Shown: positions 1-7,930 of the stretch, piece after piece
Layout: each line of letters begins with the position of its first letter
Position numbering within the stretch: the stretch's first letter is position 1
NCBI RefSeq assembly: GCF_009933255.1
Contig: NZ_MAEI01000054.1
Span: 1-64,000 of the forward strand
From: Enterococcus diestrammenae
GTDB taxonomy: Bacteria; Bacillota; Bacilli; Lactobacillales; Enterococcaceae
Reading direction: 5' to 3'
DNA: 64,000 nt
Notes under the pieces: model-generated
Databases searched by the model: none
The model's input: only the letters and a program-made list of their open reading frames with translations
Told to the model about the DNA's origin: nothing
Translations under genes and position numbers: made by a program

Positions 1-19
1 TCGACTCCTCTTGGGCGCG
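1..19 (+). tRNA. 3' end of a probable tRNA-Arg (partial)
   Basis: The window opens inside a T-arm and acceptor stem (TTCGACTCC...GGGCGCG). This matches the 3' part of a Firmicute tRNA-Arg of the GCGCCCG...CGGGCGCG type. The anticodon lies outside the window, so the isotype is inferred. It belongs to the tRNA array that follows. Confidence 0.55.
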
Positions 20-24
20 TATAA

Positions 25-98
25 CGGGAAGTAGCTCAGCTTGGTAGAGCACTTGGTTTGGGACCAAGGGGTCGCAGGTTCGAATCCTGTCTTCCCGA
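25..98 (+). tRNA. tRNA-Pro(TGG)
   Basis: Full cloverleaf. The acceptor CGGGAAG pairs with CTTCCCG, the discriminator is A, the T-loop is GTTCGAATC, and the anticodon loop TTTGGGA carries TGG. CCA is not encoded. Confidence 0.95.
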
Positions 99-112
99 TT
101 CAGAATTTAAAA

Positions 113-185
113 GGGGCCTTAGCTCAGCTGGGAGAGCGCCTGCTTTGCACGCAGGAGGTCAGCGGTTCGATCCCGCTAGGCTCCA
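113..185 (+). tRNA. tRNA-Ala(TGC)
   Basis: Full cloverleaf. The acceptor GGGGCCT pairs with AGGCTCC through one G-T wobble. The anticodon is TGC within TTTGCAC. The G3-T70 wobble is the classical alanine identity element. Confidence 0.95.
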
Positions 186-209
186 TATCATTTAAATAAA
201 TGATTTTTT

Positions 210-283
210 CGCGGTGTAGCTCAGCTGGCTAGAGCGTCCGGTTCATACCCGGGAGGTCGGGGGTTCGATCCCCTTCGCCGCGA
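210..283 (+). tRNA. tRNA-Met(CAT), probable elongator
   Basis: Full cloverleaf with acceptor CGCGGTG/CGCCGCG and anticodon CAT in the loop TTCATAC. The body resembles the Bacillus and Mollicute elongator tRNA-Met. The elongator assignment is by resemblance, because CAT anticodons are also used by initiator and Ile2 tRNAs. Confidence 0.85.
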
Positions 284-296
284 TTTTTTCGAGCCT

Positions 297-370
297 GGAC
301 CTTTAGCTCAGTTGGTTAGAGCAGACGGCTCATAACCGTCCGGTCGTAGGTTCGAGTCCTACAAGGTCCA
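297..370 (+). tRNA. tRNA with CAT anticodon, probably tRNA-Ile2
   Basis: Full cloverleaf with acceptor GGACCTT/AAGGTCC and anticodon CAT in the loop CTCATAA. It resembles the Firmicute and Mollicute tRNA-Ile2, in which C34 becomes lysidine and reads AUA. Automatic callers often label it Met. The amino acid identity is inferred. Confidence 0.85.
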
Positions 371-392
371 TCAGGATCAGTTGTAGGCTTGT

Positions 393-482
393 GGAGGATT
401 ACCCAAGTCCGGCTGAAGGGAACGGTCTTGAAAACCGTCAGGCGGGTAAAACCGTGCAAGGGTTCGAATCCCTTATCCTCCT
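393..482 (+). tRNA. tRNA-Ser(TGA), copy 1
   Basis: Class II tRNA of 90 nt with a long variable arm and anticodon TGA within CTTGAAA. The acceptor is GGAGGAT/ATCCTCC. The encoded discriminator is T, whereas the tRNA-Ser(GCT) at 872-959 has G. An identical copy lies at 1053-1142. Confidence 0.95.
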
Positions 483-516
483 TAGTTGAATAATTATTGT
501 TCAACCCTTTTATTAT

Positions 517-590
<74 letters not shown>

Positions 591-607
591 TTAAAAACTA
601 AAATCCT

Positions 608-680
608 GGTCCCGTAGTGTAGTGGTTATCACGCCTGCCTGTCACGCAGGAGATCGCGGGTTCGAGTCCCGTCGGGACCG
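608..680 (+). tRNA. tRNA-Asp(GTC), copy 1
   Basis: Cloverleaf with acceptor GGTCCCG/CGGGACC, G73 discriminator and anticodon GTC in CTGTCAC. An identical copy lies at 1268-1340. Confidence 0.95.
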
Positions 681-684
681 CCAT

Positions 685-755
685 GCGGGTGTAGTTTAGT
701 GGTAAAACCACAGCCTTCCAAGCTGTTGTCGCGAGTTCGATTCTCGTCACCCGCT
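685..755 (+). tRNA. tRNA-Gly(TCC)
   Basis: Compact 71-nt cloverleaf with acceptor GCGGGTG/CACCCGC and anticodon TCC in CTTCCAA. Confidence 0.95.
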
Positions 756-769
756 TTTAGTTTTTATAT

Positions 770-843
<74 letters not shown>

Positions 844-871
844 TTAAAATCAAAATAGCATTTTTGGTTTT

Positions 872-959
872 GGGGAAGTACTCAAGTGGCTGAAGAGGCG
901 CCCCTGCTAAGGGTGTAGATCGGGAAACCGGTGCGAGGGTTCAAATCCCTCCTTCTCCG
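872..959 (+). tRNA. tRNA-Ser(GCT)
   Basis: Class II tRNA of 88 nt with a long variable arm and anticodon GCT in CTGCTAA. The acceptor GGGGAAG/CTTCTCC includes one G-T pair, and the discriminator is G. Confidence 0.95.
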
Positions 960-966
960 TTTCAAT

Positions 967-1038
967 GGTCCGTTGGTCAAGCGGTTAAGACACCGCCCTT
1001 TCACGGCGGTAACACGGGTTCGAATCCCGTACGGATCA
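967..1038 (+). tRNA. tRNA-Glu(TTC), copy 1
   Basis: Cloverleaf with acceptor GGTCCGT/ACGGATC and anticodon TTC in CTTTCAC. It is repeated at 1528-1599. tRNA-Glu is a substrate of the MnmL/MnmM enzymes encoded at 6324-7897. Confidence 0.95.
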
Positions 1039-1052
1039 TTTTTAGTTTTATT

Positions 1053-1142
1053 GGAGGATTACCCAAGTCCGGCTGAAGGGAACGGTCTTGAAAACCGTCA
1101 GGCGGGTAAAACCGTGCAAGGGTTCGAATCCCTTATCCTCCT
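1053..1142 (+). tRNA. tRNA-Ser(TGA), copy 2
   Basis: Sequence-identical to the copy at 393-482, including the T discriminator. The spacer that follows it is also almost identical to the one after copy 1. Confidence 0.95.
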
Positions 1143-1175
1143 TAGTTGAATAATTATTGTTCAACCTTTTATTAT

Positions 1176-1249
<74 letters not shown>

Positions 1250-1267
1250 TTGTTACGAAACTACATT

Positions 1268-1340
1268 GGTCCCGTAGTGTAGTGGTTATCACGCCTGCCT
1301 GTCACGCAGGAGATCGCGGGTTCGAGTCCCGTCGGGACCG
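1268..1340 (+). tRNA. tRNA-Asp(GTC), copy 2
   Basis: Sequence-identical to the copy at 608-680. Confidence 0.95.
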
Positions 1341-1352
1341 TTGCAGTATTTT

Positions 1353-1425
1353 GGCTCGGTAGCTCAGTTGGTAGAGCAATGGATTGAAGCTCCATGTGTC
1401 GGCAGTTCGATTCTGTCCCGCGCCA
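1353..1425 (+). tRNA. tRNA-Phe(GAA)
   Basis: Cloverleaf with anticodon GAA. The acceptor GGCTCGG/CCGCGCC contains a T-C mismatch at pair 4-69, where other Firmicutes have T-A. The rest of the molecule is regular, so it is probably functional. Confidence 0.93.
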
Positions 1426-1435
1426 TTTGTATCAC

Positions 1436-1509
<74 letters not shown>

Positions 1510-1527
1510 TACATACATTATTAGTAA

Positions 1528-1599
1528 GGTCCGTTGGTCAAGCGGTTAAGACACCGCCCTTTCACGGCGGTAACACGGGTTCGAATCCCGTACGGATCA
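1528..1599 (+). tRNA. tRNA-Glu(TTC), copy 2 (last tRNA of the array)
   Basis: Sequence-identical to 967-1038. Two hairpins with U-rich tails follow within 115 bp. Confidence 0.95.
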
Positions 1600-1601
1600 T
1601 G

Positions 1602-1629
1602 AGGTACTCGCTGAGTGCCTTTCTTTATT
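1602..1629 (+). terminator. hairpin after the tRNA array
   Basis: AGGTACTC and GAGTGCCT pair over 8 bp around a 3-nt loop. A TTCTTTATT tail follows. It may terminate or process the tRNA transcript. Confidence 0.6.
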
Positions 1630-1674
1630 GGTCTTAAAAGAAGGCGCTTTCTTAATTGAATAGGAGAAATGGGT

Positions 1675-1712
1675 GGACAAATCTTAGGATGATTGAAAAG
1701 ATTTGTCCTTTT
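1675..1712 (+). terminator. strong intrinsic terminator
   Basis: A perfect 11-bp stem (GGACAAATCTT/AAGATTTGTCC) is followed by TTTT. It is the likely end of the tRNA transcript. Confidence 0.8.
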
Positions 1713-1789
1713 GATATGAAAAGAGAAAAAATTTTTTCGTTTATTTACTGAAGTATGAAACTTCGGAAGTCTTTGGTAAAAATGCTGTC

Positions 1790-2188
1790 TTGCAGTTTAC
1801 GCCAGCCAATTTTGAGCCGCTGACTAAAACGGGAGACCACTACGAATTGGAAAACGTATTTGGGGATTTTGAAATTGGCAAAGCAATCGAGGCTGGTATC
1901 TATCGCGTGGAAGTGACGGGGGCTTCGGAGTATGGGGAAGGCTGGTCAGTGATGGTGGGAACCTCCAATACGTTTGTAGATGGTAGTGGCGCATCTGGCG
2001 GGTCAAGGTTCTCTAAGGAATCTTTTGGTGCTCAGATTGTGGAGATGAGAACCGGCTCCGTGATGAAAATTTCCCGAGAGTATACGTCTGAAGATGAATC
2101 GGTGGATGCAATCAACTATCCCGCCAACGTGCCCAACGTCCATGTCACCCTCACCAAAATTGCTGAAGAGGGCGAAAAAGTCGAATAA
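1790..2188 (+). CDS. hypothetical protein, probable 5'-truncated remnant
   Basis: The protein is not recognised. It is acidic and soluble, about 132 aa, with the segment FEIGKAIEAGIYRVEV, which resembles the IxxGxYxV repeats of some secreted Firmicute proteins. The only in-frame start is a TTG at 1790 without a ribosome binding site. The frame stays open back to 1715 with plausible coding sequence but no ATG. It begins just after the terminator at 1675-1712. In another frame, an ATG at 1716 reads MKREKIFSFIY and stops. I infer the 3' part of a larger, probably exported protein whose start was lost by deletion or frameshift. A genuine small gene starting at TTG is the alternative. Confidence 0.45.
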   Translation: MQFTPANFEPLTKTGDHYELENVFGDFEIGKAIEAGIYRVEVTGASEYGEGWSVMVGTSNTFVDGSGASGGSRFSKESFGAQIVEMRTGSVMKISREYTSEDESVDAINYPANVPNVHVTLTKIAEEGEKVE

Positions 2189-2205
2189 CTTACGCCTAAA
2201 GTAGC

Positions 2206-2252
2206 GGCAACGACTCACCTGATCAGTCAGCGGGGGTCGTTGTCTTCTTTTT
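2206..2252 (+). terminator. intrinsic terminator
   Basis: GGCAACGAC pairs with GTCGTTGTC. The tail CTTCTTTTTA is T-rich. It separates the truncated ORF from the metK leader. Confidence 0.75.
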
Positions 2253-2316
2253 ACTTAAATTTCTTGAAATTTTCATGATAGATTCAGCTAGAATACAAGC
2301 AAGTTGGGGGAATATC

Positions 2317-2325
2317 TGTTATACT
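2317..2325 (+). promoter_or_regulatory. extended -10 promoter for metK
   Basis: TGTTATACT fits the TGnTATAAT extended -10. It would place the transcript start at about 2332, at the first base of the riboswitch fold. No good -35 is visible. Confidence 0.5.
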
Positions 2326-2332
2326 GTCAATC

Positions 2333-2431
2333 GTTGCAAGTTCCCGATAGGATTCGTAATTCGAAGATGCCTTGTAACCGAAATATTAAAACTGGCCGAC
2401 TTTTGTTGAAGTAGGGCCATGTAGGGGGAAT
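2333..2431 (+). ncRNA. SMK box (SAM-III) riboswitch upstream of metK
   Basis: The conserved SMK-box blocks are in order: GTTCCCGATAGGAT-like at 2340-2353, AGATGCCTTGTAACCGAAA at 2365-2383, and GGGGGAAT at 2424-2431. The last contains the metK Shine-Dalgarno. In this class, SAM binding pairs the SD with the upstream strand and blocks translation. An extra helix (TGGCC...GGGCCA, 2393-2420) closes the linker before the SD. Position and sequence agree with the enterococcal metK riboswitch. Confidence 0.93.
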
Positions 2432-2435
2432 CATC

Positions 2436-3626
2436 ATGACAGAAAGACATTTATTTACTTCGGAATCTGTCTCCGAGGGCCATCCGGATAAGGTGGCAGA
2501 CCAAATCAGTGATGCGATTTTGGATGCATTGCTGGAAAAAGACCCATATGCTCGGGTGGCTTGTGAAACTTCAGTGACCACTGGCTTGGTGCTGGTGTTC
2601 GGTGAAATTTCTACCAATGCATATGTGGATATCCAAAAAATTGTGCGTAAAACCATTAAAGAGATCGGTTATACCCGGGCTAAATTTGGTTTTGATGGGG
2701 ATACCGTAGCCGTCTTGGTGGCTATCGATGAACAATCACCAGATATCGCACAAGGTGTGGACGTGGCGTTAGAAGCCCGTTCGGAAAAGAAAGATCCGTT
2801 AGACGAGATCGGGGCCGGTGACCAAGGCTTGATGTTTGGCTTTGCCTGCGATGAAACACCTGAGTTGATGCCATTGCCGATTTCGCTGAGCCACAAGCTG
2901 GTGCGCCGTTTGGCAGAGTTGCGAAAGAATCAAGAGCTGCCTTACTTGCGGCCAGATGCTAAATCACAAGTGACAGTGGAATACGATGATCAAGGCCAAC
3001 CACAACGGGTGGACACAGTGGTTATCAGTACGCAACATGACGATCAGGCTACTAATGAAACCATTCATGCAGATGTTATCGAAAAAGTTATCAAAGAAGT
3101 GATTCCAGCTGCGTTGTTGGATGAGCAGACGAAATATTACATTAATCCCACCGGCCGTTTCGTTATTGGTGGACCTCAAGGCGATGCCGGATTGACTGGA
3201 CGGAAGATCATCGTGGATACTTACGGTGGCTACGCTCGTCATGGTGGCGGGGCTTTCTCCGGTAAGGACGCGACAAAAGTGGATCGTTCGGCTAGTTATG
3301 CGGCGCGTTATATTGCCAAAAATATCGTAGCTGCTGGTTTAGCGAAAAAAGCGGAAGTGCAGTTGGCCTATGCGATTGGTGTGGCTCAACCGGTTTCCAT
3401 TTCGGTGGATACTTTTGGCACAGGCACGGTAGCCAATGAAAAACTAGTGGCAGCGATTCGAGAAAACTTCGATTTGCGGCCAGCGGGAATCATCGAAATG
3501 CTTGACCTACGTCGCCCAATTTACAAACAAACAGCGGCGTATGGCCATTTTGGTCGTACAGATATCGATTTGCCATGGGAGAAGACGGATAAAGTCGACG
3601 GCCTTTTGGCAAGTGTGAAGGAGTAA
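2436..3626 (+). CDS. metK: S-adenosylmethionine synthase
   Basis: This enzyme makes SAM from methionine and ATP in the cytoplasm as a homo-oligomer. The 396 aa are full length for the family. Visible signatures are [18 protein letters not shown] near the N-terminus (ATP and metal binding), the [12 protein letters not shown] loop near residue 127, and [16 protein letters not shown] near residue 270. The start at 2436 is fixed by the riboswitch, whose GGGGGAA ends six bases upstream. Expression should fall when SAM is high. It is monocistronic as far as can be seen, and a long inverted repeat lies downstream. Confidence 0.98.
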   Translation: MTERHLFTSESVSEGHPDKVADQISDAILDALLEKDPYARVACETSVTTGLVLVFGEISTNAYVDIQKIVRKTIKEIGYTRAKFGFDGDTVAVLVAIDEQSPDIAQGVDVALEARSEKKDPLDEIGAGDQGLMFGFACDETPELMPLPISLSHKLVRRLAELRKNQELPYLRPDAKSQVTVEYDDQGQPQRVDTVVISTQHDDQATNETIHADVIEKVIKEVIPAALLDEQTKYYINPTGRFVIGGPQGDAGLTGRKIIVDTYGGYARHGGGAFSGKDATKVDRSASYAARYIAKNIVAAGLAKKAEVQLAYAIGVAQPVSISVDTFGTGTVANEKLVAAIRENFDLRPAGIIEMLDLRRPIYKQTAAYGHFGRTDIDLPWEKTDKVDGLLASVKE

Positions 3627-3692
3627 CCGAGGCGACCTCTGCTAAGTGGGTAGGCGCAAGTCTATTCGCTGGCGGGGGTCTCTTTTGTTGCT

Positions 3693-3813
3693 TGAAAATG
3701 ACGAAAGTTAACTCCGTAGCAAGGGCTAAGGGAAAGCTAGGATATCCCAGTTGACTAGCTGAAGGCCCAGTTGGTTTAGCAGGCTTCTACTAGGCTAACT
3801 TTCGCTATTTTCG
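3693..3813. repeat. inverted-repeat element (relative of the larger hairpin family)
   Basis: The arms at about 3693-3719 and 3786-3813 are roughly 27 bp each. The left arm reads GAAAATGACGAAAGTTA then ACTCCGTAG, and the right arm is close to its reverse complement. The motif CTCCGTAG next to a TTA/GAAA-rich arm also occurs in the three large elements at 41948, 48771 and 51249. It lies in the 281-bp gap between metK and the exporter, where I see no ORF. Confidence 0.6.
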
Positions 3814-3907
3814 AAAAGAGAGGCATTCCCAGATCCAACTGGTTAAAGGTGAAGAGAGCTCTTCTGGTCGGGATCTATTTGGCACAAATAAAGATGAGGA
3901 GAAAAAG

Positions 3908-5428
3908 ATGACACAACAGAGACAAACAAATGTAAAACTAGTGACGGTGGCGGTATTTGTGGCCACCTTTATGACGGCGGTGGAAGGCACCATCGTCACC
4001 ACAGCGATGCCGACGATTGTGGGATCGTTACATGGTATTGAAATCATGAACTGGGTCTTTTCGATTTATTTATTGACCAATGCCATGCTGACACCGATTT
4101 ATGGTAAATTGGCGGATCGAATTGGCCGGAAACCGATCTTTATTTTGGGGACGATGTTATTTATCGTTGGTTCTGCTCTGTGTGGCTTTTCCGATAGCAT
4201 GATGACGTTGATCATCGCACGAGCCATTCAAGGGATGGGGGCCGGCGCGATGATGCCGGTGGCTTTGACGATTATCGGTGACCTTTATACGATGGAAAAA
4301 CGCGCACGGGTGTTGGGGCTAAACAGTACCGCTTGGGGCATTGCTAGTGTCGTAGGTCCCCTTGCCGGTGGGGTCATTGTAGACACGGTGGGTTGGCATT
4401 GGATCTTCTTTATCAATGTGCCCATCGGTTTGGTATTGATTTGGTTGATTCAACGTTATTTGGTAGAACCGAAACGGCAGCAGACAACCAATGATTTAGG
4501 GGAGAAGGCAGCGAGTAAACCCATGGATATTGCCGGTAGCTTGTTGTTGATGCTGACGCTGTTGGCATTACTATTGGCTTTCCAACTTTTAGGGGACCAA
4601 GGTTTTGATTTGACCGTGGCTTTGTTATTGGTGGGCTTTATTGTGGGACTAATCGGTTTTGTCTTCGTCGAAAAACGCGCGGCGGATCCGGTGATTACCT
4701 TGACGTTATTTGAAAGTCGCCTATTTGTAGTGGTGAACTTGGTAGCGGCGTTAGCTAGTGGCTTCTTGATGGCGGTGGATGTCTATATTCCCATGTGGAT
4801 GCAAGGGGTATTGGGGTTGCCGGCGGGTATCGGGGGCTTAGTATTGGCACCCTTGTCAGTTTTGTGGATGGTTGGTTCCTTTTTGGCGGGGCGTTGGATG
4901 GTCAGCCACTCGATTAAGTTTGTGCTGTTTTTAGGCTTGCTGCTGACCTTTGTCGGTGGCGCCAGTTTGTTTTTGATTCCGATGTCTGCTAGCTGGCTGT
5001 GGTTTTTTGTGATTTCTACGATTTTGGGTATTGGCTTGGGGGCAGTAACAGTGACGTGTACGGTCAGCTCCCAAAGCAGTGTCGACCATGACCAACTGGG
5101 GGTGGCGACGTCATTTAATACCTTGGCTCGGACGATTGGGCAGACCATCATGGTGTCAGTCTTCGGGATTTTGATGAACGGCATCACCAAAGCCCGCTTG
5201 ACGCAGGCAAAGCTTACCTCAGACCCTGATATTATGAATAAATTGGTAAATCCCCAAACAGCAAAAAATTTACCAGAAGAGCAGCTAGCGCCTTTGCGGA
5301 AAATTCTTTTTGCGGGACTCCATGGCGTTTTTGGTGGTGCGCTAGTCTTGATTGTTATTGCCCTGATTTTGACGGTTATTATTCGTGAAAAATCTGGTAC
5401 AATAAAACAAAATACCACTAGCCACTAA
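3908..5428 (+). CDS. MFS multidrug exporter, DHA2 (14-TM) family
   Basis: Proton-driven efflux pump of the EmrB/QacA type in the cytoplasmic membrane. The 506 aa suit the 14-helix subfamily. Motifs seen are VEGTIVTTAMPTIVG in helix 1 (motif D), LADRIGRKPIF after helix 2 (motif A), and GVIVDTVGWHWIFFINVPIG at helix 5 (motif C region). An ATG start with GAGGAG eight bases upstream is clear. The substrate cannot be read from sequence. No regulator gene is adjacent. The esterase starts 51 bp downstream without an obvious terminator, so co-transcription is possible. Confidence 0.9.
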   Translation: MTQQRQTNVKLVTVAVFVATFMTAVEGTIVTTAMPTIVGSLHGIEIMNWVFSIYLLTNAMLTPIYGKLADRIGRKPIFILGTMLFIVGSALCGFSDSMMTLIIARAIQGMGAGAMMPVALTIIGDLYTMEKRARVLGLNSTAWGIASVVGPLAGGVIVDTVGWHWIFFINVPIGLVLIWLIQRYLVEPKRQQTTNDLGEKAASKPMDIAGSLLLMLTLLALLLAFQLLGDQGFDLTVALLLVGFIVGLIGFVFVEKRAADPVITLTLFESRLFVVVNLVAALASGFLMAVDVYIPMWMQGVLGLPAGIGGLVLAPLSVLWMVGSFLAGRWMVSHSIKFVLFLGLLLTFVGGASLFLIPMSASWLWFFVISTILGIGLGAVTVTCTVSSQSSVDHDQLGVATSFNTLARTIGQTIMVSVFGILMNGITKARLTQAKLTSDPDIMNKLVNPQTAKNLPEEQLAPLRKILFAGLHGVFGGALVLIVIALILTVIIREKSGTIKQNTTSH

Positions 5429-5478
5429 GAAGGAAAATCGTTTTAGAACAGCTAGCGGGATAGAAATGGGGCTGAAAC

Positions 5479-6261
5479 ATGGCACTGCTACAAGTAAATT
5501 GTTTTTCCAACGTTTTAGACATGCAAGTCATGATAAATGTGATCTTACCGCAACAAACCAAAAAACGAGTAGGAACTGATTCGGTGGGAGTCACCGAGGA
5601 TGTACCAGTCCTCTACTTGCTCCACGGGATGGGCGGCAACCACAGTGTGTGGGAACGGCGAACCTCATTGGAGCGCTATGTAGATGATTTGGGGCTAGCT
5701 GTCGTCATGCCGGCTACCGATCATGGTTGGTATACGGATACCACCTACGATATGAAATACTGGACCTATCTCTCAGAAGAACTGCCAGAACTGATCCACA
5801 CCTTTTTCCCCCAGCTGACCACTAAACGGGAAAGGACCTTTGCAGCTGGATTGTCCATGGGGGGCTATGGGGCGGTGAAATGGGGGCTGCGCTGTCCTGA
5901 ACAGTTTGCGGCTGTCGCTAGTCTGTCTGGTGCCTTGGCCTTCACGGATGATCCGACCCCTTTGCTGAGCTTGCGAAAGCGGGCCTATTGGGAAGGGATT
6001 TTCGGACCACTAGAAACCTTAGGGACCTCAATGGAAAATCCTTTGTACCTCTTATCGCAAATAAAGCCAACGACTGCGCCTAAGCTGTTTATCTGCTGCG
6101 GCACGGAAGACGACCTGTATCCCATCAGCGGTTACTTCGCCAAAAAAGCCTCTGAAAAAGGCTTTGAAGTGACTTATGAAGAGGGAACTGGTGTCCATGA
6201 TTGGGCCTTTTGGGATCGTTGGCTGCCACGGGTTTTAGACTGGTTGCCGTTGGAAAAATAG
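5479..6261 (+). CDS. alpha/beta-hydrolase esterase (EstA/esterase-D type)
   Basis: Serine esterase likely acting on short acyl or acetyl esters in the cytoplasm. There is no signal peptide in its 260 aa. The oxyanion region is LLHGMGGNHSVW near residue 49. The nucleophile Ser sits in GLSMGGYGA near residue 125, the acid is probably Asp in CCGTEDDLY, and the His is in VHDWAFW near the C-terminus. It resembles lactic acid bacterial tributyrin esterases and S-formylglutathione hydrolases. The true substrate is unknown. The ribosome binding site (GGGGCT) is weak. Confidence 0.85.
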   Translation: MALLQVNCFSNVLDMQVMINVILPQQTKKRVGTDSVGVTEDVPVLYLLHGMGGNHSVWERRTSLERYVDDLGLAVVMPATDHGWYTDTTYDMKYWTYLSEELPELIHTFFPQLTTKRERTFAAGLSMGGYGAVKWGLRCPEQFAAVASLSGALAFTDDPTPLLSLRKRAYWEGIFGPLETLGTSMENPLYLLSQIKPTTAPKLFICCGTEDDLYPISGYFAKKASEKGFEVTYEEGTGVHDWAFWDRWLPRVLDWLPLEK

Positions 6262-6270
6262 TATAAAAAC

Positions 6271-6303
6271 ACCCTCGATTCCATTGGAGTCGAGGGTTTC
6301 TGC
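6271..6303. terminator. bidirectional terminator between esterase and mnmM
   Basis: ACCCTCGA...TCGAGGGT stem of 8 bp between convergent genes. A T-rich tail follows on the plus strand and an A-rich stretch (TATAAAAAC) precedes it. Confidence 0.75.
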
Positions 6304-6323
6304 TTTTTGGCTTGAAATCTTGA

Positions 6324-6893
6324 TTAGCGCTTCTTCTCAATACAAAACAAAATCGGTGGCTGATTCTGCTGATTGATAAACTGGTAATTTAGTACGTTGT
6401 ATTCTTTTTGCGGTAAAGCACGACAATAATCCCGGACGCTAGCCAGTTCTTCAGCACCACCAACGTGTCCATAATAACAAACCAAAATCACTCGCCCTCG
6501 AGGAGCTAGTCGAAGCAACAAAGCGTCCAAGGCCTGGCGCGTCGTCTCCGGCAAGGTAATCACGGCTTTGTCGCTTTGGGGAAGGTAGCCGAGGTTGAAG
6601 ATGGCTGCTTTGATGGAACAATCTGCGGGGAGGTGTTGATCCAAGGTCTCGTGTCCAGCGGGAATTAAGCTGACTCGCTTGGCCAATTCTGGCGTTTCTG
6701 CCAAGCGTTTGGCGGTATTATTCAAAGCCAACTCTTGCACGTCAAAGGCATACACATGGCCAGTTCGACCCACTAGTTCGGCGAGAAAAGCGGTGTCGTG
6801 GCCATTGCCCATGGTAGCGTCCACGGCGATTTCCCCCGGCTGGAGGATTTCTTGCAACAAGGTATGGCTGTACTGCAAAGCGGTTGCTAACAT
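6324..6893 (-). CDS. mnmM: tRNA wobble-uridine methyltransferase MnmM (YtqB family)
   Basis: SAM-dependent class I methyltransferase of 189 aa. The YtqB family was shown in Bacillus and Staphylococcus to methylate the nm5(s2)U34 intermediate to mnm5(s2)U in tRNAs. Motif I is DATMGNGHDTAFLA near residue 25, followed by the acidic ribose-binding D in YAFDVQ. NLGYLPQSDK is the family's catalytic-site region. The start overlaps the stop of mnmL as TGATG, so translation is probably coupled. The pair makes functional sense because it replaces MnmC of Gram-negatives. Assignment is by family. Confidence 0.88.
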   Translation of the reverse strand: MLATALQYSHTLLQEILQPGEIAVDATMGNGHDTAFLAELVGRTGHVYAFDVQELALNNTAKRLAETPELAKRVSLIPAGHETLDQHLPADCSIKAAIFNLGYLPQSDKAVITLPETTRQALDALLLRLAPRGRVILVCYYGHVGGAEELASVRDYCRALPQKEYNVLNYQFINQQNQPPILFCIEKKR

Positions 6894-7897
6894 CAGGCCA
6901 GGCCTCCTTTTACATCTGCCGACAGAAGGGTTTTTCGTCCTTGGTCAAACTTGACTCCGGCTGTTTGCCGCACATCATATTTTCCTTGCCAAGTTTCTCG
7001 GCGGGCCAGTTCGTCATCGATGGCGTTTAAGACTTCCCATTTTTTCAAGCTCCATTTTGGACCAATCAGAGCATCCCATGGGGCATCCCCGGTCAGACGA
7101 TGGATGATGACCTCAGCGGGAATCAGTTCCAGTTGTCGGCAGATGACATCTACGTATTCGGAGCGACTCATCAGTTGGAGACGACCTTCTTGATAATCCC
7201 GTAGCATCCGCGTATTGCGCATCAGGTGCAGGAGGTGCAACTTGATGCCTTGAATATCTGAATCCAGCAGGGTGCGGCGGACATTTTCAATCATCATCTC
7301 TGACGTTTCCCCTGGCAAGCCATTGATTAAATGGGTGCAGACTTGGATATTGTGTTTTCGGAGACGAGCTACCGCATCCAGATAAGTCTGGTAGTCATGC
7401 GCGCGATTGATGGTGGCACTGGTGTCCTCGTAAGTCGTCTGTAGACCTAGCTCTACCCAGAGATACATGCGGCTATTGAGTTCAGCTAAATAGTCCACGA
7501 CTTCCGGTGGCAGACAATCCGGCCGAGTGCCCACTGACAGACCCACCACGCCAGGTAAATTTACCACTTGTTCGAAGCGTTCTCGGATGATTTCGACTGG
7601 GGCATGGGTATTGGTGAAATTTTGGAAATAGACGATGTATTGATCCACTGCTGGCCATTTCATATGCATCATGTCGATCTCTTTGGTAAATTGGGAGGGC
7701 AGTGGCTCAGTGGGGGCGACGATCATGTCCCCAGAGCCTGAGACGCTACAAAATGTACAGCCTCCGCGCGCTACCGTGCCATCACGATTGGGACAGTCAA
7801 ATCCGCCATCCACGGGAACTTTGAAAATTTTGCCACCGAATGTTTCTCGGTAGGCTTGATTTAATGAATAGTATCGTTTATTTTCTGCGTAAATCAT
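6893..7897 (-). CDS. mnmL: radical SAM protein MnmL (YtqA family)
   Basis: Cytoplasmic iron-sulfur radical SAM enzyme of 334 aa. The YtqA family has been implicated in Bacillus and Streptococcus in converting cmnm5(s2)U34 to nm5(s2)U34, the step before MnmM. The cluster ligands lie in CPNRDGTVARGGCTFC near residue 30, a CxnCxxC arrangement typical of this subgroup. Downstream are SVGTRPDCLP and VELGLQT. The ATG is preceded by AGAAGGCA. It is first in a two-gene operon with mnmM. Confidence 0.88.
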   Translation of the reverse strand: MIYAENKRYYSLNQAYRETFGGKIFKVPVDGGFDCPNRDGTVARGGCTFCSVSGSGDMIVAPTEPLPSQFTKEIDMMHMKWPAVDQYIVYFQNFTNTHAPVEIIRERFEQVVNLPGVVGLSVGTRPDCLPPEVVDYLAELNSRMYLWVELGLQTTYEDTSATINRAHDYQTYLDAVARLRKHNIQVCTHLINGLPGETSEMMIENVRRTLLDSDIQGIKLHLLHLMRNTRMLRDYQEGRLQLMSRSEYVDVICRQLELIPAEVIIHRLTGDAPWDALIGPKWSLKKWEVLNAIDDELARRETWQGKYDVRQTAGVKFDQGRKTLLSADVKGGLA

Positions 7898-7930
7898 AGT
7901 TGCCTTCTTTCTTTTTACATCCCCAAAACA

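Noticed and set aside
3627..3692. intrinsic terminator directly after metK
   Set aside because: The GGGGGTCTC plus TTTTG segment has no matching upstream arm of useful length.
4783..5418. 211-codon minus-strand ORF
   Set aside because: It is antisense to the helices of the MFS exporter. The sequence does not resemble a protein family and the plus-strand gene is secure.
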